This document shows positions 7,603 through 15,922 of a DNA stretch of 64,000 nucleotides, one piece after another (positions within the stretch are counted from its first letter, which is position 1; each line of letters begins with the position of its first letter). The notes under the pieces are model-generated. The model did no database searches and had not been told where the DNA came from. It saw only the letters and a program-made list of their open reading frames with translations. This DNA comes from JAHEJX01 sp041605955 (lineage in GTDB: Bacteria > Actinomycetota > Acidimicrobiia > Spongiisociales > UBA5794): assembly GCA_041605955.1 (NCBI GenBank), contig JBFIXI010000002.1:1-64000 (forward strand). Reading direction: 5' to 3'. A program made the translations under genes and the position numbers.

Positions 7603-9309
7603 ATGCGTTGGTCACGAGCATTCATTCCGACACTGCGGGACGATCCCGCCGGAGCCGAAGCCGTATCCCACAGACTGCTGGTTCGCGGCGGCTTCATCCG
7701 CCAGCTGATGTCGGGGTCCTATTCGATGCTGCCTGCGGGCTTGCGGGTCCGCAACAAGGTGCGTCGCATAATCGCCGAGGAGATCGATGCCATCGGTGGC
7801 CAGGAGTTCCTTCTGCCGGTCCTGCATCCGGGGGAGGTCTGGCAACGCTCCGGGCGGTGGGATCTGATGGGCGAGGAGCTGTTCCGGCTCCAAGACCGCC
7901 GCGGGGTCGATCACGTCCTCGGAATGACGCACGAAGAGATATTCACGTTGATCGCCACGGAGCTGAAGTCATACAAGCAACTGCCCCAGCTGTGGTACCA
8001 CTTCCAGACGAAGCTCCGCGACGAGCCGCGCCCCAAGTCCGGATTGCTGCGAGTGCGGGAATTCGTGATGAAGGACTCCTACTCCTTCGATCTCGACGCG
8101 GCCGGCCAGGCGAAGCAATTCGAGGCGCACTACGGCGCGTATAGCCGCATCTTCTCGCGGATGGGACTCGAGACGGTGGCCGTCGAAGCCAGCTCCGGAG
8201 CGATGGGAGGAACCGACTCCGTGGAATTCATGGTCGCCTCGCCCGCAGGCGAGGACCTGGTCGCTCGCTGCTCCCGATGCGATTACGCCGCCAACGTCGA
8301 ACGGGCCCGATCTCGCATTCCCGACGTGATCGACGGAGACCCGTACGACGCACCGCAACGGTTTGCCACACCGGGAGTTCGTACGATCGAAGCGCTGGGC
8401 AGGTTCGATGGCGGCGCCCCGGCCGAGAATCAAATCAAGACGTTGGTCTATCTCGCCGATGGCGACCCGGTTCTCGTGCTGCTGCGGGGCGATCACCCGC
8501 TGCAAGAGCAAAAGCTGACCGACCATCTCAAGGTGCGTGCGCTGCGCCCGGCCAACGACGATGAGATCTACGCCCTGCTGGGTGCCCATGCCGGCAGCCT
8601 GGGTGCGGTCGGAGTGACCGGTCTGCGCATCATCGCCGATGTTGCCTTGCAGGGCCGCACGGCAATGACCACCGGGGCCAACGAGGACGACTTCCACCTC
8701 CGCGGAGTGAACGTCGGCCGCGATATCGGCATCGAAGAGTGGGTGGACTTGCGCGAGGTCAAGGCGGGGGAGGGATGCCCCAACTGCGACGGTGAGCTCG
8801 AGGTCTACAAGGCGATCGAGGTAGGCCACATCTTCAAGCTCGGTACGGAGTATTCCGAGGCGTTTGGAGCCTACGTGCTGGACGAGAGCGGCCGCGCCCG
8901 ACCGATCGTCATGGGCAGCTACGGCATCGGATTGGGGCGAGCAGTCGCCGCCATCGCCGAGGTGTTCCACGACGACAAAGGGCTGCGGTGGCCGGTGGCC
9001 GTCGCGCCGTGGCAGGTTGTGATCACCCTGGTGAAGAGTGATCCCGAGGTGATCGCCGCCGGCGAGCGCCTCTATGCCGAGCTGGTGGTTCTCGGGGTGG
9101 AGGTCTTGCTCGACGACCGGGATGAGCGACCCGGAGTCAAGTTCAACGACGCTGAGCTCATTGGGATCCCGTACCGCATGACACTGGGGCCGCGCAGCTT
9201 GGCGGAGGGCAATGTCGAGCTGGTCACCCGAGCCGACGGCGCCACTTCCGAGATCGCGTTGGAGGACGTCGTCAAGCACGTTCGCGGCTTGCTCGACTCG
9301 GTTTTCTGA
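7603..9309 (+). CDS. proS: Prolyl-tRNA synthetase (bacterial type with editing insertion)
   Basis: Charges tRNA-Pro with proline. The 568-residue length and domain order match the bacterial type: class II motif 1 near the start (LPAGLRVRNKVRRIIAEE), motif 2 (FQTKLRDEPRPKSGLLRVRE), an INS-type editing domain in the middle (about 230-390, including IKTLVYLADGDPVLVLLRGD), motif 3 (VMGSYGIGLGRAVAAIAE) and a C-terminal anticodon-binding domain. The ATG at 7603 follows GGAGAG. Reading upstream from it would enter the end of ispG. Two free-standing YbaK-like deacylases are encoded elsewhere in the window (19.8 and 30.6 kb). Confidence 0.96.
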   Translation: MRWSRAFIPTLRDDPAGAEAVSHRLLVRGGFIRQLMSGSYSMLPAGLRVRNKVRRIIAEEIDAIGGQEFLLPVLHPGEVWQRSGRWDLMGEELFRLQDRRGVDHVLGMTHEEIFTLIATELKSYKQLPQLWYHFQTKLRDEPRPKSGLLRVREFVMKDSYSFDLDAAGQAKQFEAHYGAYSRIFSRMGLETVAVEASSGAMGGTDSVEFMVASPAGEDLVARCSRCDYAANVERARSRIPDVIDGDPYDAPQRFATPGVRTIEALGRFDGGAPAENQIKTLVYLADGDPVLVLLRGDHPLQEQKLTDHLKVRALRPANDDEIYALLGAHAGSLGAVGVTGLRIIADVALQGRTAMTTGANEDDFHLRGVNVGRDIGIEEWVDLREVKAGEGCPNCDGELEVYKAIEVGHIFKLGTEYSEAFGAYVLDESGRARPIVMGSYGIGLGRAVAAIAEVFHDDKGLRWPVAVAPWQVVITLVKSDPEVIAAGERLYAELVVLGVEVLLDDRDERPGVKFNDAELIGIPYRMTLGPRSLAEGNVELVTRADGATSEIALEDVVKHVRGLLDSVF

Positions 9310-9334
9310 ACCGAATTCGTGCCGCTGCGCCGAT

Positions 9335-9418
9335 CTGACGCGCGCCGCGAGCTGCTATAGTTCGGCCACCAGCTGAACGCACTTGCAAGGTGGGCGGGTC
9401 GCCCGCCTTCTTTTGTGC
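9335..9418 (+). promoter_or_regulatory. Promoter and terminator-like leader hairpin ahead of rimP-nusA
   Basis: A likely promoter is CTGACG (9335-9340) with TATAGT (9356-9361); the 15-bp spacer is short. About 30 nt downstream, the segment GGCGGG-TCG-CCCGCC, flanked by AAGG on the left and TTCTTTT on the right (roughly 9387-9414), has the shape of an intrinsic terminator. It sits in the leader of the rimP-nusA-infB unit, so it may act as an attenuator as well as ending proS transcripts. The fold is read by eye, not computed. Confidence 0.45.
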
Positions 9419-9450
9419 TAGGAGGAGAAGGACCGACCGAGGAGTTGAAC

Positions 9451-9933
9451 TTGAGCAGCGTGGCCGACCAGCTGTGGAACCGGGTCGAGTCGTATGTGGC
9501 TGCCGAACACTTGGAGCTCGACGATCTCGAAGTCGTCGGAGAAGGCTCGGCAAGGATCGTGCGCGTGACGCTCGATGGCGATGCGCTCAGCGTCGATCGC
9601 ATTGCCGACTTGTCCCGAGGCCTCTCCCGAATGCTCGACGAGCTCGACCCCTTCCAAGGATCGTACACCCTCGAGGTCAGCTCGCCGGGCCTCGAGCGCA
9701 AGCTGCGCCGCCCCCGGCACTATCAGAAGGCAATTGGGAGCGAGGTGAAGATCAAGACCTTTGCCCCGGTCGATGGAGAGCGAAGCCACACAGGGACGCT
9801 CACCCAAGCCGACGAAACTTCGTTCACCCTCAGCGTGAACGGGGATCCGCGACACATCGACTATGACGCCGTGGCGAACGCCCGCACGGTGTTCGTGTGG
9901 AACAAGACAGAAAAGCCGGCTTCCCGGCCCTAG
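9451..9933 (+). CDS. rimP: Ribosome maturation factor RimP
   Basis: RimP assists assembly of the 30S subunit. The 160-residue reading contains the family core: an N-terminal alpha/beta domain (LSVDRIADLSRGLSRMLDEL), the YTLEVSSPGLERKLRRP signature, and a C-terminal SH3-like domain. The TTG at 9451 is chosen because GAGGAG ends 6 nt before it. In-frame alternatives are TTG 9445 and GTG 9415. It is the first gene of the conserved rimP-nusA-infB cluster and lies 12 nt before nusA. Confidence 0.92.
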   Translation: MSSVADQLWNRVESYVAAEHLELDDLEVVGEGSARIVRVTLDGDALSVDRIADLSRGLSRMLDELDPFQGSYTLEVSSPGLERKLRRPRHYQKAIGSEVKIKTFAPVDGERSHTGTLTQADETSFTLSVNGDPRHIDYDAVANARTVFVWNKTEKPASRP

Positions 9934-9945
9934 AGAGGTATGGCG

Positions 9946-11274
9946 ATGGACATCAACGAAGTTCTCGAAGCGCTCGAACTCGTGGCGCGCGAGAAAGGTG
10001 TTCCCACGGACACCATCCTCGATGCGCTCGCCAACGCGCTCGTCTCGGCCTACAAGCGGACTCCCGGGGCGGCCGAGGAAGCCCGAGTCACGATCGACGC
10101 CGACTCCGGTGAGATCCTGGTCTACGGCCAGGAGCTGGACGAGGACGGGAACGTGGTCCGCGAATGGGAGGACACCCCAGAAGACTTTGGCCGAATCGCC
10201 GCCACCACTGCGAAGCAAGTGATCGTGCAGCGGCTGCGCGACGCCAAGCGCGAGCAAGTCTTCGACATATACGAGGGCCGCGAAGGTGATCTGGTCACCG
10301 GCATCGTTCAGCAGTCCGATCATCGCTACGCCATGCTGGACCTTGGCGACGCCGAGGCGATCATGCCGTCTTCTGAGCGTATCCCGTACGAGCGTCTCGA
10401 GCGGGGCAACCGGGTAAAGGCGTACATCCTGGAAGTACGGGGTGAGGGGAAGGGTCCCCAGATCGTCGTGTCGCGGAGCCATCCCGAGTTCATACGTTCC
10501 CTCTTCGAGCTGGAGGTTCCCGAGCTGGTGGACGGTGACGTCGAAATCAAGGTGATCGCTCGCGAACCGGGGCACCGCACCAAGATCGCGGTGGTATCCA
10601 ACGATCCCAATGTCGATCCGGTGGGTGCCTGCGTGGGCGCCCGCGGCTCGCGAGTGCGCCAAGTGGTCAACGAGCTTCGCGGCGAGAAGGTGGACATTGT
10701 CGAGTGGCGGGAAGACACCGGTTCATTCATTGCCGAGGCGCTGTCGCCGGCTCGGGTCAAGGAGGTGCGTCTCGATCAGGAAGAGAACGTCGCCACCGTC
10801 ATCGTGCCCGACCACCAACTGTCGCTCGCCATCGGCAAGGAGGGCCAGAACGCTCGCCTCGCCGCCCGTCTCACCGGCTACAAGATCGATATTCGCTCCG
10901 AGTCCGAAGACCTCGGGCTGCTGCCGTCCGACGAAGAGGAGGCGGCCGAGGTGGGCGGCGAAGAGGTGGCCGAGGAGCCTGCGGTCGAGGCGGTTGCGGT
11001 GGCCGAGCCTGAGGCCGAGGTGGGCGGCGAAGAGGTGGCCGAGGAGGCGGAGAGCTTTGAGGAGCCGGACAGCCCGGAATCGGCGGACAGCCCGGAATCG
11101 GCGGACAGCCCGGAATCGGCGGACAGCCCCGATTCGCCGGACAGCGTCGACTCACCCGACGAGGCTGACGAGACCGGGGAGGAAGGGGGCGTATCGTCCC
11201 CGCCTGAAGCCGGAGTAGACGACCAGATGGACGAGGACGAAGATTCGGCCGACGAACCTATAGGGGCGGGCTGA
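9946..11274 (+). CDS. nusA: Transcription termination/antitermination factor NusA with acidic repeat tail
   Basis: NusA binds RNA polymerase and nascent RNA and controls pausing, termination and antitermination. Visible domains are the N-terminal polymerase-binding domain (1-125), an S1 domain (about 130-200), and KH domains with VGACVGARGSRVRQVVNEL and AIGKEGQNARLAARLTGY. The last 115 or so residues are an acidic tail (Glu, Val, Ala, then Ser-Pro-Glu-Ser-Ala-Asp repeats) not found in most NusA. ATG 9946 is preferred over ATG 9940 because it is 7 nt from GAGAGG. infB starts 19 nt downstream; the ylxR gene that often lies between them is absent. Confidence 0.96.
   Translation: MDINEVLEALELVAREKGVPTDTILDALANALVSAYKRTPGAAEEARVTIDADSGEILVYGQELDEDGNVVREWEDTPEDFGRIAATTAKQVIVQRLRDAKREQVFDIYEGREGDLVTGIVQQSDHRYAMLDLGDAEAIMPSSERIPYERLERGNRVKAYILEVRGEGKGPQIVVSRSHPEFIRSLFELEVPELVDGDVEIKVIAREPGHRTKIAVVSNDPNVDPVGACVGARGSRVRQVVNELRGEKVDIVEWREDTGSFIAEALSPARVKEVRLDQEENVATVIVPDHQLSLAIGKEGQNARLAARLTGYKIDIRSESEDLGLLPSDEEEAAEVGGEEVAEEPAVEAVAVAEPEAEVGGEEVAEEAESFEEPDSPESADSPESADSPESADSPDSPDSVDSPDEADETGEEGGVSSPPEAGVDDQMDEDEDSADEPIGAG
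11071..11142 (+). repeat. 18-bp tandem repeat inside nusA
   Basis: Three identical copies of AGCCCGGAATCGGCGGAC (11071-11124) and a diverged fourth (11125-11142) encode the SPESAD repeats of the NusA tail. The unit is a whole number of codons, so copy-number change would alter tail length without breaking the frame. Confidence 0.9.
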
Positions 11275-11293
11275 GCGCTCGCCGGGAGAGACA

Positions 11294-13381
11294 TTGGCAA
11301 AGACACGGGTCTACGAGCTGGCGAAAGAGCTGGGCATGGAGTCCAAGCAGATCTTGGCGCGCGCCCAGGAGCTGGGGATCGAGGTAAGGACTGCGTCATC
11401 GGGCCTGGACGAGGACGGGGTGACGCTTGTCAAGATGTCGTTTGAGGACACCGCGAGCGCGCCCGTCACCACTCCCGAAGCGGTCGCCGCAGAGGCACCC
11501 CCGGCCGCAGAGACCGCGATTGCGGAGGCGCCGACCGCGGAGGTGGTTGAGGAGGAGGCTGCCGAGCCTGCTCCGGTCGAGGAACCGCCGCCGGCGCCGG
11601 AGCCAGAAGAGCAGATCATCGAAGTCACCGAAGGGATAACCGCCCATGAGTTCGGGCGGCTCATTGGCGAGCGCACCGGCGAGATCGTGCGCCAGCTAAT
11701 GAACATGGGCGAAATTGTCCCCGGTGGCGGGCAGATACCCGTCGACGCTATCGAACCCCTCGGCGAGCATTTCGGGTGGACCGTTCTGGTCGATCGCCTC
11801 CCGGAAGAGGAAGCAGTCGATGAAGGACGGCGTCGCAGCCTGGTCGAGTACGAAGACGACCCGTCGACGATGGTGATTCGTCCCCCTGTGGTGGTGATAA
11901 TGGGTCACGTCGATCACGGCAAGACCCAGTTGCTGGACACGATCCGCAGCGCCAACGTGGTGGAAGGCGAGGAAGGTGGCATCACCCAGCACATTGGTGC
12001 CTACCAGATCGAGCGCAACGGCTCCAAGATCACGTTCATCGACACGCCGGGCCACGAGGCTTTTACGGCGTTGCGCGCTCGAGGCGCCGACGTCACCGAC
12101 ATCGCGATCATCGTGGTGGCCGCCAACGACGGCGTGATGCCGCAAACGGTCGAAGCCATCAGTCACGCTCGGGCCGCCGGAGTGCCGATCATCGTCGCCA
12201 TCAACAAGATGGATCTCGAAACGGCAGACCCATATGCGGTGCGGGCCGGCCTCACCCAGCACGAAATAGTCGTCGAGGAGCTCGGCGGTGACGTCGTCTC
12301 CGCAGAGGTGTCGGCGCTGACCGGACAGGGCGTCGACGACCTACTCGACATGATCTCCCTCGTTGCCGAGGTCGAGGAATTCAAGGCAAACCCGAAGGCG
12401 TCGGCCGTGGGGACCGTGATCGAAGCGCAGCTCGACGTGGGCCGTGGCTCGTTGGCCACCGTGATCGTGCAGCGTGGCACGTTGAAAAAGGGCGACGCAA
12501 TCGTGGCCGGAGCAGTCGCAGGGCGAGTGCGGGCGATGTTCGACGAGAAGGGCAAGCAGCTCAAGGCGGCGGGGCCGAGCACACCGGTTCTCGTTTCTGG
12601 GTGGAGTGACGTCCCTGCCGCCGGCGACATGTTCCAGGTCGTCGACAGCGAGCGGACCGCTCGCAAGCTGGCCGAAGCCGAAGCCGACCGGATTCGGGCA
12701 GCGGATTACGTAGTGCCCACGCCAACCGAGCGCCTCGGGGCGCTGTTGGAGCAGCTGCGGACCGAGGACCACGCTGAGCTGCGGCTGGTGGTCAAAGCCG
12801 ATGCCCATGGCTCGCTAGAAGCGCTTCGCGACGCGGTCGGCAAGATCAAGCGAGAAGATGCCAAGGTGAGCATCATCCACGGCGGGGTCGGCGGCATCAC
12901 CGCAAACGACGTGATGCTGGCAGAGGCGTCCGAAGCGATCATCTACGGATTCAACTCCCGACCCGACGCCTCCGCCCGTAAGGCGGCCAAGGAGCAGGCC
13001 ATCGACATCCGCACGTTCTCGATCATCTACGAGATGCTCGACGATATCGAGTCGCTGCTCGTCGGCGAGCTGGCGCCGGAGGAGGTGGAGCGGTTCCTCG
13101 GGGTCGCCGAAGTTCGTGCCACGTTCCGGGCTCCTCGCTTCGGGCTGGTGGCCGGCTGCTACGTGACCGAAGGTGAGATCAATCGCAATGCCGCAGCCCG
13201 GCTGGTGCGCGATGGTGTGGTCGTGTACGACGGACGGATAGCGTCGCTGCGGCGCTTCAAGGACGACGTCGCGACGGTCAGTCAGGGCTTCGAATGTGGC
13301 ATTGGGTTGGAGAACTTCCGCGACATCAAGGAAGGCGACACGATCGAATCCTTCGAAGTTCGTGAAGTCGCCAGGACCTGA
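11294..13381 (+). CDS. infB: Translation initiation factor IF-2
   Basis: GTPase that brings initiator tRNA to the 30S subunit and promotes subunit joining. The 695 residues contain a short N-terminal IF2N domain (AKTRVYELAKELGMESKQIL), a Pro/Ala/Glu-rich linker (about 60-105), a second IF2N-like segment, the G domain with GHVDHGKT at 204-211, DTPGHEAF and NKMD, and the C-terminal domains that bind fMet-tRNA. It is shorter than many actinobacterial IF-2 proteins because the linker is short. TTG at 11294 follows GGGAGAGA. Confidence 0.97.
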   Translation: MAKTRVYELAKELGMESKQILARAQELGIEVRTASSGLDEDGVTLVKMSFEDTASAPVTTPEAVAAEAPPAAETAIAEAPTAEVVEEEAAEPAPVEEPPPAPEPEEQIIEVTEGITAHEFGRLIGERTGEIVRQLMNMGEIVPGGGQIPVDAIEPLGEHFGWTVLVDRLPEEEAVDEGRRRSLVEYEDDPSTMVIRPPVVVIMGHVDHGKTQLLDTIRSANVVEGEEGGITQHIGAYQIERNGSKITFIDTPGHEAFTALRARGADVTDIAIIVVAANDGVMPQTVEAISHARAAGVPIIVAINKMDLETADPYAVRAGLTQHEIVVEELGGDVVSAEVSALTGQGVDDLLDMISLVAEVEEFKANPKASAVGTVIEAQLDVGRGSLATVIVQRGTLKKGDAIVAGAVAGRVRAMFDEKGKQLKAAGPSTPVLVSGWSDVPAAGDMFQVVDSERTARKLAEAEADRIRAADYVVPTPTERLGALLEQLRTEDHAELRLVVKADAHGSLEALRDAVGKIKREDAKVSIIHGGVGGITANDVMLAEASEAIIYGFNSRPDASARKAAKEQAIDIRTFSIIYEMLDDIESLLVGELAPEEVERFLGVAEVRATFRAPRFGLVAGCYVTEGEINRNAAARLVRDGVVVYDGRIASLRRFKDDVATVSQGFECGIGLENFRDIKEGDTIESFEVREVART

Positions 13382-13406
13382 GCGCCATTACCGGTGGGCG
13401 AGACTC

Positions 13407-13697
13407 ATGTATGCAGCGGCAATGCGGGTCGAGTTGCTACTCAGAGGCGTCGGCTCGCTCAAAGAAAAGCGACAGTTGGTCAATGCTTTGATCAGTCATG
13501 TGGATCGAACCCTGCGCGTCGGCGTTTCTGAAGTCGACAACCAGGACAAGTGGCAACGGTGCACCCTTGGCATCGCCGCGGTGGCACCACAGCCCGGGCA
13601 ACTCGATCGGATCTTCCTCACCACTCGCAAGGCCATCGAGGCGCGGCCCGGCGTCGAGATTCTGAGCTACGCGGTGTCCCACCTGGAGGCGGAGTGA
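13407..13697 (+). CDS. DUF503 (YlxP-like) protein
   Basis: A 96-residue protein with the DUF503 pattern: an N-terminal strand (MRVELLL), the SLKEKRQLVNALISHVDR helix, VSEVDNQDKWQRCTLGIAAV, and a C-terminal helix ending in a short strand. This family is nearly always found between infB and rbfA, as here, which suggests a role in ribosome or tRNA biology, although its exact function is not established. The ATG at 13407 leaves a 25-nt gap after infB; an internal ATG (13422) would start directly at MRVELLL. The stop overlaps the rbfA start. Confidence 0.88.
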   Translation: MYAAAMRVELLLRGVGSLKEKRQLVNALISHVDRTLRVGVSEVDNQDKWQRCTLGIAAVAPQPGQLDRIFLTTRKAIEARPGVEILSYAVSHLEAE

Positions 13698-14050
13698 AAC
13701 GGCCGCCGAGCCCCAGGATGCGCAAGGTCAACGAGCTGATGCGCGAAGTGATCGCCGAGGAGGTCGGCCGGCTCAAGGACCCACGGCTCGGGTTCGTGAC
13801 CATTACCGAGGTGCGCACCGCCCCGGATCTGCGGCGCGCCACCGTGTACTTCTCGGTGCTCGACGAGGCAGATCGCGAGGGGACGGCCGCAGCCCTGCAG
13901 TCGGCCCACCATCGCCTGCAGCGGGCGATCGCTCGCCAAGCCCACCTCAAGTACACCCCGGTCTTGGAGTTTGCCGTCGACGAGGCGTTGGAACGGGCTT
14001 TGCGCATCAGCAAGCTGTTGCACGATTTGGAGAAGGACGAAAGTGAGTGA
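13694..14050 (+). CDS. rbfA: Ribosome-binding factor A
   Basis: Cold-shock-related assembly factor for the 30S subunit, built on a KH-like fold. The 118-residue protein has VNELMREVIAEEVGRLKDPR at the N-terminus, FVTITEVRTAPDLRRATVYF in the middle and a C-terminal helix, all typical. The start is the GTG at 13694, which overlaps the stop of the DUF503 gene (GTGA). The end overlaps the next gene by 8 nt, indicating tight translational coupling. Confidence 0.94.
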   Translation: MKRPPSPRMRKVNELMREVIAEEVGRLKDPRLGFVTITEVRTAPDLRRATVYFSVLDEADREGTAAALQSAHHRLQRAIARQAHLKYTPVLEFAVDEALERALRISKLLHDLEKDESE

Positions 14051-15020
14051 TGTCGACGACCAGGGATTGGTAGCAGCGGCCGCAGCACTGGAGGCGGCCG
14101 AGTCATTGGTTGCTGTCGGCCATGTGAACCCGGACGGTGATGCCCTGGGCGCCGCGCTGGCCATAGCCTTGGCGGCCCGCGCCGCGGGGAAATCCGCGTT
14201 TGTGGCATTCGGCGAACCATTCACCATGCCCCAGCAGTATCGGTTCCTCGACACTTCGCCGTGGTTACCCGTGGCCGAAGTGCCGACTCCCCTCGATCTC
14301 CTCGTCACCTGCGACACCGCCCGCCGGGAGCGACTGGGCAGCGCCGCCGGCCTGGCCGACCGAGCGAGCCGAGTCGTCATCATCGACCATCACGTCCCCG
14401 ACAGCGACCCGGATGCCGAGAGCTTCGGCGACGTTCGCTACATCGATTCCACAGCGGCGGCAACAGCCGAGATGGCCTATCGACTCATCAAGCACCTCGG
14501 CTGGAAGATCACGCCCGAGGTGGCGGCGGCGTTATATGTCGGCCTGGTGACCGACACGGGGCGCTTCCAGTACTCGGCAACCAGTCCGGCGGTGCACCTG
14601 ATGGCAGCCGAGCTGATTGTTGCCGGGGTGCGTCCCGAGGTGGTGGGACGGCACATCTACGAGGAGTCCCCGTTCGGCTACCTGCACGTAGCCGGGACGG
14701 TGCTGGGGCGCGCTCAACTCGATCGTGAGCATGCGCTCGTATGGTCGACTCTGTTCATAGAAGACCTCGAGAAGGAAGGCATCGGGTTGGAGGATGCCGA
14801 TGGGCTGATCGATTTGATCCGGATAGCAGAGGAGGCCGAGGTGGCCTGCCTGTTACGGGTCGATGGATCTACCGTGAAAGTCAGCCTGCGTTCCCGCGGC
14901 GGGGTGGACGTGGCCGCCATCGCAGCCTCCCATGGTGGAGGCGGCCATCACAACGCCTCCGGGTTCACTCACGAAGGCACGCCGGACGCTGCCATCGCGC
15001 TGGTACGCGGGCTCCTCTGA
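14043..15020 (+). CDS. nrnA: DHH/DHHA1 phosphoesterase (NrnA-like oligoribonuclease/pAp phosphatase)
   Basis: Members hydrolyse short RNA oligonucleotides, linear dinucleotides and 3'-phosphoadenosine 5'-phosphate with Mn2+. The 325-residue protein shows the metal motifs GHVNPDGDALG (26-36), VTCDTA, the DHH motif within IDHHVPD, and GLVTDTGRFQYS. The C-terminal DHHA1 domain has GGGGHHNASGF. GTG 14043 is the likely start, overlapping rbfA. The rbfA-nrnA-truB order is conserved in many Gram-positive bacteria. Confidence 0.92.
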   Translation: MSDVDDQGLVAAAAALEAAESLVAVGHVNPDGDALGAALAIALAARAAGKSAFVAFGEPFTMPQQYRFLDTSPWLPVAEVPTPLDLLVTCDTARRERLGSAAGLADRASRVVIIDHHVPDSDPDAESFGDVRYIDSTAAATAEMAYRLIKHLGWKITPEVAAALYVGLVTDTGRFQYSATSPAVHLMAAELIVAGVRPEVVGRHIYEESPFGYLHVAGTVLGRAQLDREHALVWSTLFIEDLEKEGIGLEDADGLIDLIRIAEEAEVACLLRVDGSTVKVSLRSRGGVDVAAIAASHGGGGHHNASGFTHEGTPDAAIALVRGLL

Positions 15021-15028
15021 GGCCACGG

Positions 15029-15922
15029 ATGATTGGCTTCGTGCTCGTCGACAAGCCCGGTGGCTGGACCTCCCATGATGTCGTCGCCAAGGTCCGTGGC
15101 ATCGCCGGAATCAAGAAGGTGGGTCATGCCGGGACACTCGACCCGATGGCAACCGGCCTGCTGGTGCTTGGCATCGGTCCCGCCACCAGGTTGCTGCGGT
15201 TTGTTCAGTCGTTTCCCAAGACATACGAGGCGACGGCCATCTTTGGTGTGGCGACCGACACGCTCGACGCCGATGGCGCGGTCCTGGCCAGGGAACCGAT
15301 GGCAGTGTCTGAGGACGACGTGGCCGCAGTGCTGAGTCGGTTTCGCGGCCGCATTCTGCAGACACCACCGATGGTGTCGGCCCGCAAGGTCGCAGGACAG
15401 CGACTCTACGAGTTGGCACGGCGGGGAGAGACCGTGGCGCGCGAGGCGCGCCCGGTCACTATTCACGAGCTGACAGTCACCGACTTCGCGCCCAGCCCCT
15501 ATCCAGAGGTCGCCTTTCGGGTCGTTTGCAGCACGGGGACTTACGTGCGCACCCTCGCCGACGATATCGCGGCGGCTCTCGGCGGACGTGCGCATCTGAG
15601 TGCGCTGCGCCGACTGAGCACCGGTTCGCTCCACGTGAGCGAGGCGCACTCTATCGACGAGTTGGCGGCGGCCGCCGATGCCGGGACCCTCCAGTCCGTG
15701 ATTCTGCGCCCCGGGGACGCTCTCGTGGATATCCCCGCCGTGAACGTGGGGGAGGAACTGGTTACGGCGATCAGCAGCGGGCAGCGACTCGATGAAGAGA
15801 TGCTCGACATCGCCCCCGCCGTAGCCGGTCTGGTGCGCGTCCTTGGTCCGTCCGGCGAGCTCCTCGCCGTGTCACGCGTGACGGGCGGCAGGGTCGTGCC
15901 TGAAGTTGTGATTCCTCGATGA
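15029..15922 (+). CDS. truB: tRNA pseudouridine(55) synthase
   Basis: Makes the universal pseudouridine 55 in the T loop of tRNA. The 297-residue protein opens with the VDKPGGWTSHDVV motif and contains GHAGTLDPMATG with the catalytic Asp at residue 38, then YEATAIFGVATDT and, in the middle, CSTGTYVRTLADDI. A C-terminal PUA-like segment follows. ATG 15029 is used because the protein begins directly with the first conserved strand. The end overlaps ribF (ATGA). Confidence 0.96.
   Translation: MIGFVLVDKPGGWTSHDVVAKVRGIAGIKKVGHAGTLDPMATGLLVLGIGPATRLLRFVQSFPKTYEATAIFGVATDTLDADGAVLAREPMAVSEDDVAAVLSRFRGRILQTPPMVSARKVAGQRLYELARRGETVAREARPVTIHELTVTDFAPSPYPEVAFRVVCSTGTYVRTLADDIAAALGGRAHLSALRRLSTGSLHVSEAHSIDELAAAADAGTLQSVILRPGDALVDIPAVNVGEELVTAISSGQRLDEEMLDIAPAVAGLVRVLGPSGELLAVSRVTGGRVVPEVVIPR

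Noticed and set aside
7969..9279. 436-codon minus-strand frame opposite proS
   Set aside because: Shadow of the proS coding sequence; no family features, and proS is complete and unmistakable.
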